Below the pieces are notes generated by a model that was not told the DNA's origin, ran no database searches, and was given only the letters and a program-made list of their open reading frames with translations. 64,000 nucleotides of DNA from Laburnicola sp. R22_1 (Eukaryota; Ascomycota; Dothideomycetes; Pleosporales; Didymosphaeriaceae): positions 1,364,001-1,428,000 of the forward strand of contig JACONQ010000015.1 of the NCBI GenBank assembly GCA_014281115.1, given 5' to 3'. Numbering within the stretch: position 1 is the first letter of the stretch; every line of letters begins with the position of its first letter. A program made the position numbers and the translations under genes. Positions 50,772 to 61,958 of this stretch are shown here, in pieces.

Positions 50772-52579
50772 CTACTCCGCTAATACGTCTTCCACGATCT
50801 TCAGTATCTGCATCAGTTCCTCGTCCTTCATCGGCTTGCCCATTACTTGTACATGTGCTGGTAGCCCTTCCAATATCCGAGGATCATCTGCGTATCAGTT
50901 AGTATGTAAGGGAGTAACAGTGCGCGCCAACGTACACGGCGGCTCATAAGCAGCGTCAGCCCTGAAGAAAGGCTTGTCCAGCTCCTCGTTTGCCTTCAGA
51001 TGTGGCAGAATCCCGGACGGATACTACCGAGCAGTCAGTACTTCCCCGAGAGTGCTGTGATGCGGCCTCCTTACATTCAACAGATTCTGCAACACCGTAT
51101 AAGCGCAGATGCCGTACGTGTCGTGTGGCACCGCCGTAGCCTGGTTACCCGCCATGATAATAGCATCCAGCTCGTGCTCCACAATGAGCGCATGGTACTT
51201 ATGTATGACCTTGAACCGCTCCAGATTCATATCCCACAACCCATCCAACGACGGTTCCCACCCGCGCAGCTCGTCAACCATAGTGGTCGCAAGCGAAGGC
51301 ACCGGCGGCTCGCCAGCATCCTTCAGATATTGGAACGGCGTCTTCTTCGGATCTAGCATGAAGAACTTCCACGCTAGAATCGTGGTCTCCCATAAGTCTG
51401 GGATCTTATCATCGAGAAGCACAATCTGGTGACCCTTTCCTTTCAGCTTCGTTGCTGTCGAGTGGAGGGCTCGCGCGATCGGCGGGTGCAGTGGTCTCTT
51501 GGGATGTCCACGGATGAGGCCAAAACGGAGGGGTCGTGTGTAGGGCTCTACATGGCGCCACGGTGCGCCGAGGACGTGCTCGTCGAAGTGCCAGGTGTCG
51601 GAGTTACAGATGGTTCGCATGACGAGCTCTGCGTCTCGTATACTGAAGCCCATGGGCCCGATCACGGGTACTATCGGGCCTGGACTGCCCAACCTTCCTG
51701 GCGGCATACCACCGCCAAAGGGTACTCTCCATGCACTCGGCTTGAAGCTCTTTAGTCCGCAGCATAGCGCGGGTATCCTACAACTACCCGCGATGTCAGT
51801 AGCGAGGCCTAGTACGCTTCCACGCATGGCGAGTAGTGCACCCTCGCCGCCTGTGCTGCCGCCTGCCGTCATGGAAAGATTATGCGGGTTCAACGTCCGG
51901 CCGAAGATGTTATTGTGCGAGTCGGCCGTCATCATCGTTTGCGGCAGATTCGTCTTGCAGTAAAACACCGCCCCATGCTTCAGCAGGAGATCCACAAGAT
52001 GCGAATTCGCTGCCGCCGGCGGCCGAGAAAGGAACGCCACATAGCCAATCGTAGCTTGTGTGCCTTTGACATTGAACGAGTCCTACCGCCCAAATTCCTT
52101 AGCATCCGTTCTTTATACTTCCACGCTTCACGGCCACCGCAAACACCAAATACACATACCTTCAAACTAACCGGCAACCCATGCAACGCCCCCATCCCCC
52201 TCCCCTCCCTCTCAAAAAATTCATCACACCCCCTCGCCCTCACCATCGCCTCCTCGAACATCACTTCCGTCAAGCAATTCACGCACTGCTGCGCTATCGC
52301 CGCCCTCTTGCAGAACGCGCCGACGACTTCGACGCTCGTAGCGCGGCCGCGAGTCATCAGGTCTACGAGCGCGGTAGCGTCGTAGTTGGACGTGAGGTCG
52401 AGCTCGCGGGGGGTGAGGAGCCCGCATGTGGAAGGCACGTCGAGGACGCTGAGGGTGAATGTCGGGGTGAATTGGGATAGTGTTGCGGTGGGGAGGTGCC
52501 ATGCTGAGGGGATTTTGGAGTCGAGGGATGTGCGTTTGGAGAGGGCGAGGGGGCGCCAGTCTGGGGTGGGGGTCGTCAT
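50772..52579 (-). CDS. amidase signature enzyme (acetamidase-like)
   Basis: Exons 52579-52160, 52082-51075, 51023-50936 and 50887-50772 give 543 residues. Enzymes of this family hydrolyse amides to acid and ammonia with a Ser-cisSer-Lys triad. The Lys is in GLPVSLK/DSFNVKG at the first junction, the cis-Ser in MTAGGSTGGEGALLA and the nucleophile in TDIAGSCRIPA. N-terminal TSNYDATALVDLMTRGRATS and RAAIAQQCVNCLTEVMFEEA fit fungal general amidases. The last exon (EGLPAHVQVMGKPMKDEELM) completes the C-terminus. The substrate cannot be read; Aspergillus-type acetamidases or indole-acetamide hydrolases are the nearest types I know. No signal peptide, so cytosolic. Introns are 48-77 nt. Confidence 0.92.
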
Positions 52580-53325
52580 GGTCGTGGACTGTGACGGTCG
52601 AGTAGCGATGGTATAATAGCCTTATAGGTGGTTGGGGGTTAATTGTGATGGGAGCTTGAATGAATGGTTCAATATAGCTATATGAGTGTAAAACTATGCA
52701 TTTTATTGCTTGCTAAAGAGAGGGGATGATCTACAAGCGTCATTCCTGTGATGCAGTCGGCGTGGAGGTTTGGGGACCCGATATCCGTCCGGTTCGGAAC
52801 CCGAGATGCGGGGCAAGCCTGTGCGGACGCGTCAAAGGCGTGCGTCGGTGGCCGTAGGTGTTGCAGTGTGGAAAGTAGCGCTTACCTCTAGAATCGATAG
52901 TCTACTCAACGTTGACTCTATCCTTGGTCGTGCACCACGAAGACAAACGCTAGATACAACGAGTCTACAGTACTATGATGAAAAGGTTAATCGCCGTGTG
53001 TTACCCCAGGATAGGCAATACAAAGGTCGAATATATTCATGTTCCTGTCCCGCCGTTGTACATGTCGAGCTTTGGCGAAGGGCTAGGCGGGCGACTTTGA
53101 CGAACAATTACGCGCTGCGACTTGAGATATGCGAAAATTACATGCGTAACAGAAGAGAATTGGCTGAAGTATAGTTTATTATCTGCACGTAACACAAGAA
53201 ATGTGCTACACACTTAGCCGATGCGGGCTATGATACCGTGTCGACGGTATTGAGTTTGGTGTGCATGTCTGTAACAACTTGCACATATACGGAGCGATAC
53301 AGTCCACCGTTGGTACTTATCGCAG
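52580..53325. other. intergenic with one dispersed repeat arm
   Basis: Upstream of the amidase and downstream of the next leftward gene. Contains one copy of the GTGTTACCC-type repeat; otherwise nothing recognised. Confidence 0.45.
52988..53041 (+). repeat. copy of the GTGTTACCCTAGG-type repeat
   Basis: Reads CGTGTGTTACCCCAGGATAG then GCAATACAAAGGTCGAAT. It faces the opposite way to the copy at 57945, with which it could form a 5 kb inverted pair. Confidence 0.7.
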
Positions 53326-53828
53326 TCAAGCGCCATCAGATCCATCGTCCTTCCCGGCGGCAGACTCGGCTTGGCCCTCTCGCTCATCTCCTGTCATTTC
53401 GCCCTGTCCGTCCTCACTCTCCTCGCCCACGTATGTAATAAGCTCCTGTAGTTTATTAGTTTGGTCTTTTACGGTTCATTGGTAGACCTCACCTCGCCAT
53501 TCCAAGCACTCTCGGCTGTCTCTTGATCCTGGCCCACGGCCCCAATCTCTTGCTTGTAGGCGAAAGATGCCGTTATAGCTTGCAACTGGCTCATCGGGTC
53601 CATCTCCGGGAAGTTCTCAGGAAGGAACTTGTAGGCTGCCACCGGAAGTTTCTTGAAAAGCGCCTGCTGGAATTCTTGGGTGATCGTAAGAGTGGAATTG
53701 TTCACCTCCTCCTGCTCCTGCTGCTCTTTGACCTTGGCAGCCTCCTCTTCTTCCTCCTTTGCCTTCTTGTCTGCGATCTCCTTACGCATCTGTTCGAGCC
53801 GTGGCTTGGATATGTTTCCTACCACCAT
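53326..53828 (-). CDS. uncharacterised charged coiled-coil protein
   Basis: Exons 53828-53493 and 53445-53326 give 151 residues. No family recognised. The N-terminus MVVGNISKPRLEQMRKEIAD is followed by a Lys/Glu/Gln-rich helix (KKAKEEEEEAAKVKEQQEQE), likely coiled coil, then a more conserved-looking part with FQQALFKKLPVAAYKFLPEN and an acidic tail (GEESEDGQGEMTGDEREGQ). The intron has a GTGAGG donor, ACTAAT branch and CTACAG acceptor, so the second exon is well supported; without it the protein would end after 119 residues. Upstream, in the same frame, lies a 41-codon ORF separated by one TAG. Confidence 0.6.
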
Positions 53829-53870
53829 GATTGGCTTGTAGTTTCGGTTCTTCAGCTGCGCTGAGCGCCT

Positions 53871-53996
53871 CTAGCTCGCAGATTGCTGAGCGACGAGAGG
53901 GCCGTTTTTCGCGGCTTGGGCTTTGGCAATGATTGCGGCACGCTTGCTCACAGACTTGGTCGTAGAAGCCAGCTTGTTATCGTCGCTGTTCGACAT
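53871..53996 (-). CDS. 41-residue upstream ORF, possibly part of the next gene
   Basis: MSNSDDNKLASTTKSVSKRA begins a basic, Ala-rich 41-residue frame ending in TAG, 42 bp before the ATG at 53828 and in the same frame, with no other stop between. It may be a regulatory upstream ORF, the first exon of the downstream gene (an 81 nt in-frame intron from GTGAGC to CTAG would remove the stop), or the result of a nonsense mutation. Confidence 0.4.
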   Translation of the reverse strand: MSNSDDNKLASTTKSVSKRAAIIAKAQAAKNGPLVAQQSAS

Positions 53997-54466
53997 GTTG
54001 GAATTGGTTGAATTGTACTGCAGCGTTGAGTTAGCCTTGTTATGTTGGTTCAAACGCGTGCGTAATTCAGAAGCAGGCTGCAGGTGGGTGCGAGCGACAG
54101 GGCGGCCTTGCAAGTCAGTAGTGGTGTCGTAGGTGAGAAGAGATTGGCGTCCTGAGAGCGTAAACAAAGATAAAGCGCTAGAAGCCACGCTACAGTCCAC
54201 GTGCTTACGTCAACCAAGGTAAAGGTGAATTGGGCTTGGCACGCCAGGGCTCCCCGCCGGGTCTTGCAAATAACGGTTCGCCAAATCGAGCTAAGGCCGC
54301 GACCCAAGATATATATGTATGTACCGTGGTAAAATGGCTGGTTGATGACAAAGGGCGCACCTGTTGTCCTAGCTCCTGGCATAGTGTTTGTACAAAAAGT
54401 AGGCCGATCGCATGTTTCCGTATAGTCATAAGGCGACTGTACGCTGTTGCTCGCTCCCGGTTTATC

Positions 54467-54974
54467 ATGGACGCAAACAATATGACACCAAATCGGAAGG
54501 TGGGTAGACAGCAAACCCAAGATGTGAGTTGCTCTGGTGCCGAGACATTCCTATATGCTGACGCAAGTTCTTTAAGGCGCCGCCCGCACCTAGATGGAAA
54601 CCACAGCAAGTCAACAATCCCACCACTGGTAAAGTGCCATTTCAAAAAATCTTAGGGGCCATGTCTCACAGTTATCAGACACGATACCACCTGATCTGTC
54701 TCCTGGACCAACTTCCAGCCCAAGATCCATGAAATCATCGATTGCATCCGCCTGGAGCATGGTGAGGATACGAGGATCCCACCCAAGGGCCGAGAGGCCT
54801 GAGTTGAAGCGTTCAGTATCTAGAGAGCTATTGTCAATAGAAGACCTCGATGTCTATATGGAAGCCTGCAAGAAGTACAGTCATGGCCTTCGCGAAGGGT
54901 GGAGCCAGGAAAAGCTTCTGGAAATGATTGACAGCGTAGCGGCCAAGGGAGACAAGTCCAAACAGCAATTTTGA
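54467..54974 (+). CDS. uncharacterised small three-exon gene
   Basis: Exons 54467-54499, 54568-54628 and 54679-54974 give 129 residues; both introns have GT-AG borders and all phases agree. The protein starts MDANNMTPNRKFFKAPPAPR, with a Pro-rich second exon (WKPQQVNNPTT), a Ser/Pro stretch (DLSPGPTSSPRS) and a C-terminal helix-like part (SIEDLDVYMEACKKYSHGLR, SQEKLLEMIDSVAAKGDK). No family recognised. Divergent from the coiled-coil gene at 53828 across about 640 bp. The model rests on splice signals alone; the third exon is the best supported part. Confidence 0.45.
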
Positions 54975-56481
54975 TCCGGGGCCTGTACGTATATGAATAC
55001 TACAGTGGAAATGGTTCCAGAGATAACGTAGGATAGATTTGGGTTGGGCCGTGAACGAAACGGAGACCCCGGGGTTTGTTGTCAGGCTCTGCGCGAAACG
55101 AACGCCGTGGACGAACTCATAGATTTTATAGACAAGTAACAAAGGAACACGACCCGTTCTCGTAGCTTTTGCACTGCTCGGCGGCGCCTGCATACTATAA
55201 TGACGTCAGGGATGGACCGGTGGTGCTGGACATCTAGAGGTTAGAGGCCACAATCCGGCCCCGCTATGGCTCGTTAGCGCCAAATTCCTAACCTCAACAT
55301 CAACATTGTTCATCTGCAACTCAAAAACACAACCGCGAACACCTATTGTCATCAAGCCGAAGCATTCTTATCGATTGTCACCTCTTTGCTGTGACACCAT
55401 GTGCAGCTCGGGAATCTGTGTGGGAACGTTTAGTCTCTGTATGAGAGAAGCGAGTTGACCGATCGCGACATCTAACCTATCGACTGGCACACGCAGCTTT
55501 CCACTTTGCTCGACGTTTAAAGTAGGACAAAACTGCGTGTTGCCTTGGGATAGGCTATACGAAGGCCGAAGGTACTCCAACTCCGGTCCTGCACTTCTAT
55601 GTCCCCACAGGCAGCTGTATAAACGCTTCAGTCTATGATCATCTACCAATGCTCCTTATAGTGCTCATTGTTTGATCTATATACGGACCACACATTCCCG
55701 CAGTGGGCCAACCAGATATGTTGACTTAAATATGCTCCATAGATACGCTGTACACTGCTCTCGGCTGCACGTGTATTGTTCCAAGAACTACAGTCTCCAG
55801 AGAAGACGAAGCTCGCCTGTCCTGAAATAAGACTAGGTATCCTACGCTATCTCAGGCATGATTTTTCCGAAGGGTGATGGTGTGATGGAATTGATGCGAA
55901 CGTAGCTAGCCTTCACCGTAGAAGCATTCGCCAGGTCTCCTACATTCTTACTCTCGCGACTAGAGGGCTCTTTCACCGTCCGCATTTCATGCACTAGACC
56001 TGTTATGCTATTGTTGCTGAATGCGCGGGGTTTCGGGCCTAGAACATGACCGGCCGGAAGCGCACGGCGAGCTCGTAGTTCACACTCGGTATGTATCTTT
56101 GAACATTCACCCTCAAGACGTGGCCCAACCAATCAGACAAATGCGCTAATCCAAATAGAGCTTCGTGCGCTGCCTTCCGCCTTATATTCCATTATATACG
56201 CACCCCTTACCCCGCGACCCGGAGACTTCAACATATAAAGCGCACGCCATCCGCTCTCAACTCCGCACTCTGCCTCCATCTCATTCTACCCTCCGGCGGT
56301 GTTGAACCGCAGCCCGCCTAAACGCTCAGTGTAATAATTCCTGCATCCCTTTATTGTTGCGCTGCTAAACCAGAAGTCGCCCATAGGAAAATCGAACTAG
56401 ATTCATAGTTCTCCCCACTCCTCGTCTAGGGAGCTTCTCCTCTAAGATATATATCTATACTCCGGCCACAATACCTGAGCG
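54975..56481. other. intergenic with one repeat copy
   Basis: No supportable gene in 1.5 kb. A diverged copy of the GTGTTACCC-type repeat lies at about 55533-55583. The last 300 bp form the promoter and leader of the next gene, with TATATACGC at 56192 and TATAAAGC at 56234. Confidence 0.45.
55533..55583 (+). repeat. diverged copy of the GTGTTACCCTAGG-type repeat
   Basis: Reads GCGTGTTGCCTTGGGATAGG then CTATACGAAGGCCGAAGGTA; same order as the other copies with several substitutions. Confidence 0.55.
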
Positions 56482-57273
56482 ATGCAGCGGCACTATTTTG
56501 CACCAGAGACTGCAGACACCGACATGGCTGAGGAGCCCTATTACCGTCCCCGACGAAACGGCCTCATCACACTTGCACCTGAAGCCGACGAACACTTCAC
56601 CAGAGCTAGAGCTAGAAGGTGAGTCGAACCAGAAGGCTTAAAGCCCGCCTATATATGCGGATACTAAATAACTCTTTTGTGTAGTCCGCCGAGCAACATG
56701 TATGTCTTCGGCGCGCGACTCCTTGGCTGCCACGACGAATCTTCTTTGGAAGCTCCGATGCCATTCCAGCCCACTGTAACTGCACAATCCGGCACCACCT
56801 CACGTGCTCCCACGGGTAGGTCGAACGGTAGACGGGGCTTCTCACCACCCCCGGAAGATCGCTCCTATCCCTCCATCGTTGGTAGAAAGCGGCAGTCACA
56901 GTCCGGCTTCCCTGATGAACACGAACCCTACGCGTTTACCATTCGTGGAGAGCTTCAGTTGCCATCCGATCAACTAGGCCCCTCCATGTTCGGTACGAAC
57001 CGTAGATCTCCCTCCGCCGACTACGAGACTCCCCACGACCTGAGCAATGACGAACCGGCCGATCGCTTCAAGAAGCGTCGTCGTGAAGAAGAATACACTC
57101 ACGTCGCACCTTCTCGCCTTGTCCCCACTGACTCCAACACTAATGGGGCCACACGCGTTCAGCCTCGTCGCCCAAAGCCGTACCGATTCGGCACCTCCAA
57201 AATCCGACGCTGTGTTAATCAGGTGAGCATGCTTCCGAATCCATTCGAATGGATTCAAGGTGCCCGATGGTGA
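56482..57273 (+). CDS. uncharacterised Pro/Arg-rich protein
   Basis: Exons 56482-56618 and 56685-57273 give 241 residues. No family recognised. The protein is hydrophilic, with Pro/Ser/Arg-rich stretches (RAPTGRSNGRRGFSPPPEDR) and a basic cluster (DRFKKRRREEE), suggesting a nuclear, disordered protein. The first intron has a clean GTGAGT donor and a phase-2 junction. Near the end, CGCTGTGTTAATCAG is followed by GTGAGC, an excellent donor, so a real last exon may lie further right and the written end (SMLPNPFEWIQGARW) may be intron read-through; repeats begin right after it, so the gene may have lost its tail. Confidence 0.55.
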
Positions 57274-57279
57274 ACTCAT

Positions 57280-57420
57280 GGCTATTTCGAGGTGGATTTA
57301 ATCATGTCGAGCGTAGTTGCTCCTGCTTCAATACGGTAGGGATGGTAGTGTGGAACGCGCATGGTTGCGAGGGGTACGTTACCGTGTATCTGTCCCGTGT
57401 CGCATGCTGTTTTTGCGGGG
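57280..57420 (+). repeat. composite dispersed repeat, copy A
   Basis: The first half (ATCATGTCGAGCGTAGTTGC TCCTGCTT) recurs at 58242-58300; the second half (GTGTGGAACGCGCATGGTTG) recurs at 39880-39970. The two halves thus mark one larger repeat family known here only from fragments. Confidence 0.6.
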
Positions 57421-57934
57421 GCGGTTGGCTGTGTTGTTAAAAGTAACAGACTAGATAGACTATCTAAAAAATAAAAATAAAAAGGAGTGTGGAATGTTCC
57501 CCGCGTGTCATCTCCAAGTATTACGGGCACCAGAAGCGGTATCCGTCTCGAATACCCTCATCCCGAGTGTGGCCTATCCAGGCTATCACAAGAACGGTAC
57601 TTCGATCGCGATTTTTATGGGTAAGCAGTGTCCATATTTTACTGCTCCAAGCGGATGACGAGGAATATGACACACGAAAGAAGTACTAGCTATGGAAACG
57701 GGTTAGGGCCTGGATGTCAAACGAGAAAGCTCATCTGTGTAGGATCATCTTTTAGTATTGGAATTGAGTACAAGTTCGTATGTGGAGGGTTTCGGGCTCT
57801 AAGATTTGGTTATTGTTAGTATTGCACATAAGCATAGAAAAGCAATGGGAGACCATGTACGGAAAAATCTTCTACTCACGGAAAATAAGATGTCTGACTT
57901 CGAGCCTGCGAATCCTAGCTGCAGGAAAAAAGTT

Positions 57935-57985
57935 GAGTAGATTCGGCCTTTGTATTGCCTTTCCTAGGGTGACACACGGTACAAC
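57935..57985 (-). repeat. copy of the GTGTTACCCTAGG-type repeat
   Basis: On the minus strand it reads CCGTGTGTCACCCTAGGAAA then GGCAATACAAAGGCCGAATC. Confidence 0.7.
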
Positions 57986-58241
57986 GGTGGGCAACAGCAA
58001 TAGTGGATGCCCGGTATCTATCTGTTCTAGGGGAAAGTTACTCTTGAGTCCGTCAAAGAGCCAGTACAAGGAACTCAGAAACCTATCTTACTCTAGTCAG
58101 GCGGCTGTGGTCACGGAGTTAAAATTTATAATGCACATGCATTCATCGATATCGGGCAGTACATAACGTATGAAGGCTTCCAGCGGACTTATACTGTCAA
58201 CTTTACAGAGGGCTTGCGTGTAAGTACAATATCAGTTTATA

Positions 58242-58300
58242 TGGCTTTTCTGGGATCGATTTGATCATGTCGAGCGTGGTTGCTCCTGCTTAAATCCGGT
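58242..58300 (+). repeat. composite dispersed repeat, copy B (partial)
   Basis: GATCATGTCGAGCGTGGTTG CTCCTGCTT matches 57300-57330 with one or two changes, then diverges after AAATCCGGTC. Confidence 0.6.
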
Positions 58301-59032
58301 CTCAAACTCCTTGAGTTAGGCTCTTCGAAGGGACTATATTACCGCCTCCAATGCACTCCGCACTCCGCATACCGCGATCGCCCAACGCATCATGCGAGGC
58401 TCCCCAGGCCGGCACACCCTCATAAAAGAATTCGTGTCCAATACTAAGACCTAATAGCTAACAATAGAGTACGTAAACACTATTTATACATTCTATTATA
58501 TAGCTAGACATAACCCTCTAGAACTTTATACGCATCTTAGTATTATATATAAATTCTTTTATGGAGGTGGCATTATACGTTTCACGGTGGCGCTCAATCG
58601 GAATGGCTTACCGTCAACTCACCATCGTACAAATCCCACATGAGCACTACGTCATCGCAATAACAGTGCACATTCAATTAATTCGAGAAAGATGGGGAAG
58701 ATCGGCTGGTCCCGATTGGGTGACGACAAATTTTAGGTGGCACGCGCCGTGGAACGCATATTAATCGACTTTTACCGGTCCTACAGATAAATTGGATTCG
58801 CACGATACTAGAATGGAGAGCGACGTGTGTCTAATTGTGGCGATGACATACATCGTAGCCGCTTCATCGGTCCATTCATCCGCAAGAAATTGTCTCAGGC
58901 GGATTAGTGATGTATTTGGGTCTGGAAGAAGCGCCCAGTGGGTCCAAGATTAACAACAGTGTTTAAATTGACGAAGGCACCTCGAAAGCACTCCATTCCA
59001 TTCTGACAGTGATACCCCTTCCTTTCAGCAAC

Positions 59033-59805
59033 ATGAAGGCCTTCACTTTCCTTCTCGTTGCCGCTACTGCGGTTAGCGCTCACTGTAGGCTCCCCGAAGA
59101 CCCGTAATGTTGAATATGATTTGCTTATTGTCTTCTCATAGACACTTTGCCATCCATCAACGGCGCGCCTGCTTGGAGCGCTGTCCGTCAGGCCAAGAAC
59201 TGGCAAAACAACGGCTTCGTTGGCAATGTGAATAGCAACGACATCCGCTGCAACCAGCTCAAGCCCGGAAACGAGACCGTCACTGTAGCCGCGGGCTCCA
59301 ACGTCAAAGTCAGCGTCAACCCCAGCGCATATCATCCCGGTCCCTTCCAAAGTTACCTCGCCAAAGTCCCCGAAGGTCAGGACATCAACACATGGGACTC
59401 AACCGGCGCTGTCTGGTTCCGCATCTATGATGAACAACCCAAATTCGGTTCTCAGCTGACTTGGTTGAGTAAGCCTTGCCGCTTCTTCCTGTTGTGAAGA
59501 GAGTCACTGATGAATATTTAGGTGCTGCGAACTACAACATCGCCATTCCCAAATGCATTGCACCTGGAAAATACCTGATGCGTAACGAGCATATTGCACT
59601 TCATACAGCTCAGAGCACCGGTGCTGCCCAATTCTACTTGTCTTGCGCACAGATTCAGGTCACCGGTGGTGGCAGCACGGCGCCCAAGAATCTCGTTGCC
59701 TTCCCGGGCGCTTACAAGGCTACCGACCCCGGCATCTTGATTAACATCAACTACCCCGTCCCGACCAGCTACACGAATCCCGGTCCTGCTACATTCACTT
59801 GCTAG
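59033..59805 (+). CDS. secreted AA9 lytic polysaccharide monooxygenase
   Basis: Exons 59033-59084, 59142-59468 and 59522-59805 give 220 residues. AA9 enzymes cut cellulose or related glucans oxidatively with one copper held by a histidine brace. The signal peptide [16 protein letters not shown] ends exactly before His, which becomes the copper-binding N-terminal residue ([11 protein letters not shown]). The second copper His is probably in [15 protein letters not shown], and the axial Tyr in [13 protein letters not shown], with the Gln two residues before it. [31 protein letters not shown] and the final PGPATFTC also fit the family. No cellulose-binding module or linker. Both introns are about 55 nt and the first falls right at the mature N-terminus. 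Points to growth on plant material. Confidence 0.94.
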
Positions 59806-61958
59806 GAGATAGGGAGCGCCGTCTAGGCTTAATAGTGTTGCGGTGTTTTATATTTGCATAATACATTTACTGTTCGACGTATGAAATAATCACCACATCT
59901 TGAAATGTGAGATCTGACCTATCTGACTGCAAGTGCTATGTTCCTTTTTTTGCTCACATTTATTCACTGAGCACCCCTACAGCTTTCCATAACAGCGTTA
60001 TACCGTGTACCGAGAGTGCGCGAAGTCTTCTTGATCATAGTTATTCACTATTCCATATATCTCTGAACATTATGCGCAAGGGCAGTACTTTGTGCAAATC
60101 TTGCACGTTATTGCAGCATCTTCACTCACCATTAGTTTTACTTCCCTTCATAGATTGGCCACTATGTGGTTTTGGATCGGCTCTCTCTCACATTACCACT
60201 ATCGACTCCCTTCTGAAAAGGAAACCACCAGCCTTCTGAATAAATTCTTTCTACCATATGGACGGCCTCACAGTCAGAACTTCCAAAGTGTTTCCTTTAT
60301 AGAATGCGTACTCATTGTCGAGGAAGCGCGTGATCTCTCCAACTATCAAGCAAACCACATCGCGATGAGTTTCTATCGTGCAGGTCATGACATGTCGGCA
60401 TTTGAGGGGATTCTCCAAAGCTTAAACTCGGAGAAGGAAAGCGGAACAGACATTAGAATGTGCTGAAATGTTCGTCTACCAAAGACTCAAGTTGTTAGGG
60501 TCTTAGTACTTTGGAGAATATTGTGCACTCCCTCGTAGAAGTACACATTTTCCAGTTCTGTCCACAGGCCGCGCACATAGTTCTGTAGGACTAGGTTTTT
60601 GTTCACCGCAGAGACATGTTGCATAAGGAGTGAAGTTTTAGAGACAGGTGCAGGCAGAGAACGACACAAGACCATGATGCCTGATCAATTGTGTTTGGTA
60701 CACTATGTTTTAGGAACTTGCTATGAGAAGACCAGGACAGAATGGACTGCTCTGCTTTATTTCTTAATCCCAAACCACATGTAGAAGTTTCATGACAAGT
60801 TTTAATCAACACCGCAGGTAAAGTATACAGCACCAAGAAGCGTGGCGTACTAGCTGCTTTATACCCTCACACCGTCCCGTCTATTCAAGCGGAAACAGAC
60901 GCAAAACCCATGGAGGAAAGCTCAATCGCTTTGAGAAACGGAGGAACGTTAAGAAGCACACGTTTTGAACTCACGCAAACATGTGTATCGCTACTCTCTG
61001 GGGCACTATAAATAAGCACGACTGCGCACTTCCCTTGCTCTACACTTCCCCTTCATTACTCCATACAAAAAGTGTATCTGGATACTTGGGAGTGTGCTGC
61101 ATCCAAGAAAATTACGATAAGCCTGTGGTATGCCATTTTGGACTTTGCCGAAAACACCAGGACTACGAAACATGTCTGCTAAAATACAACCAAACCACTC
61201 CATGCTCTTGGGTCGTTCTCTGTGCTTGAACTTGGAAGGTTGCAGAGATGCCAACCACCTCGGACATCGCTTGGAATCCTCAAAGCCTCGTCAATCGATA
61301 CCACATGCGGCCTGGAAAAGCACCTCGCCATAAGGCGTGGCCAGCATTACTTTCGTACAAGAACCAAAAAAAGTACTGTGTGTTACCCTAGGTTATGCGA
61401 TACAAAGGGCGAAAATGTACTCAACCTAAGTACATTCGGCTTGTGCATCGCCCATCCTAGGGTAACACACGGGATTCAGACTTTTGTCCTCGTCCTGTAG
61501 AGGAAACCGAACACAGAACCATACAGAGGACCAACGAGGATTTTGGTGTCCAGCTCCATGAATCCTGCTGATCACAATTTTAGTAGAAGAACATGAGGAT
61601 GTCTGTGGTGTGGTGTACAATAGAAGCAGTACAAGGGGTTTATATGGCCAGAAGTGACCCGAAGGAGGTGAGATGGCACGCTAAGCATCTTCATGAGGCC
61701 TGCAAGCGTGTAACGAGTGCTGAGCATCATTATCACTTCTGTCATGGACGGCTCAGCGACGCTACTACCGGATATGATTAGAAATATATAATGGAAAGGG
61801 ATCTAACCAGCAGATGAGAACGCCAAGCCATGCGAGTCTGTTCGTGTCAGCTCCAACAGCTGGTCCGTAATGTACAAGTTACCGCTTCCGGCCGCAATCA
61901 CGCAGCGAAACCCCCTCCTCTACGCTCAGATAACACGCTCCTAGCTAACGGCCGATGC
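59806..61958. other. long intergenic region with a hairpin repeat
   Basis: No gene supported over 2.1 kb; frames are short and resemble nothing. The only clear structure is the inverted pair at 61378-61478. Confidence 0.45.
61378..61478. repeat. hairpin of two GTGTTACCCTAGG-type arms (MITE-like)
   Basis: The left arm GTGTGTTACCCTAGGTTATG CGATACAAAGGGCG and the right arm, on the other strand, CGTGTGTTACCCTAGGATGG GCGATGCACAAGCCG face each other, with a short AT-containing loop (GTACTCAACCTAAGTAC, itself palindromic). The whole can fold into a near-perfect ~100 nt hairpin. The arms equal the single copies elsewhere in the window, so they look like the ends of a transposon family, here brought together as a miniature element. 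Confidence 0.75.

Larger units (their letters stand above)
57274..59032. other. repeat-rich intergenic region
   Basis: Holds two copies of an ATCATGTCGAGCGT-type repeat, the second copy of the ~90 bp repeat and one arm of the GTGTTACCC-type repeat, all in sequence with AT-rich decay (58440-58560). No gene supported. The last part is the promoter of the LPMO gene. Confidence 0.5.

Noticed and set aside
52770..53174. 134-codon plus-strand frame upstream of the amidase
   Set aside because: Includes the dispersed repeat arm and shows no domain; no leader or splice context.
55842..56132. 96-codon minus-strand frame
   Set aside because: No family resemblance and no supporting splice or promoter signals.
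60062..60466. Hydrophobic short frames near 60.1 kb that could look like a small membrane protein
   Set aside because: Several overlapping frames of similar quality, AT-rich, no conserved feature.
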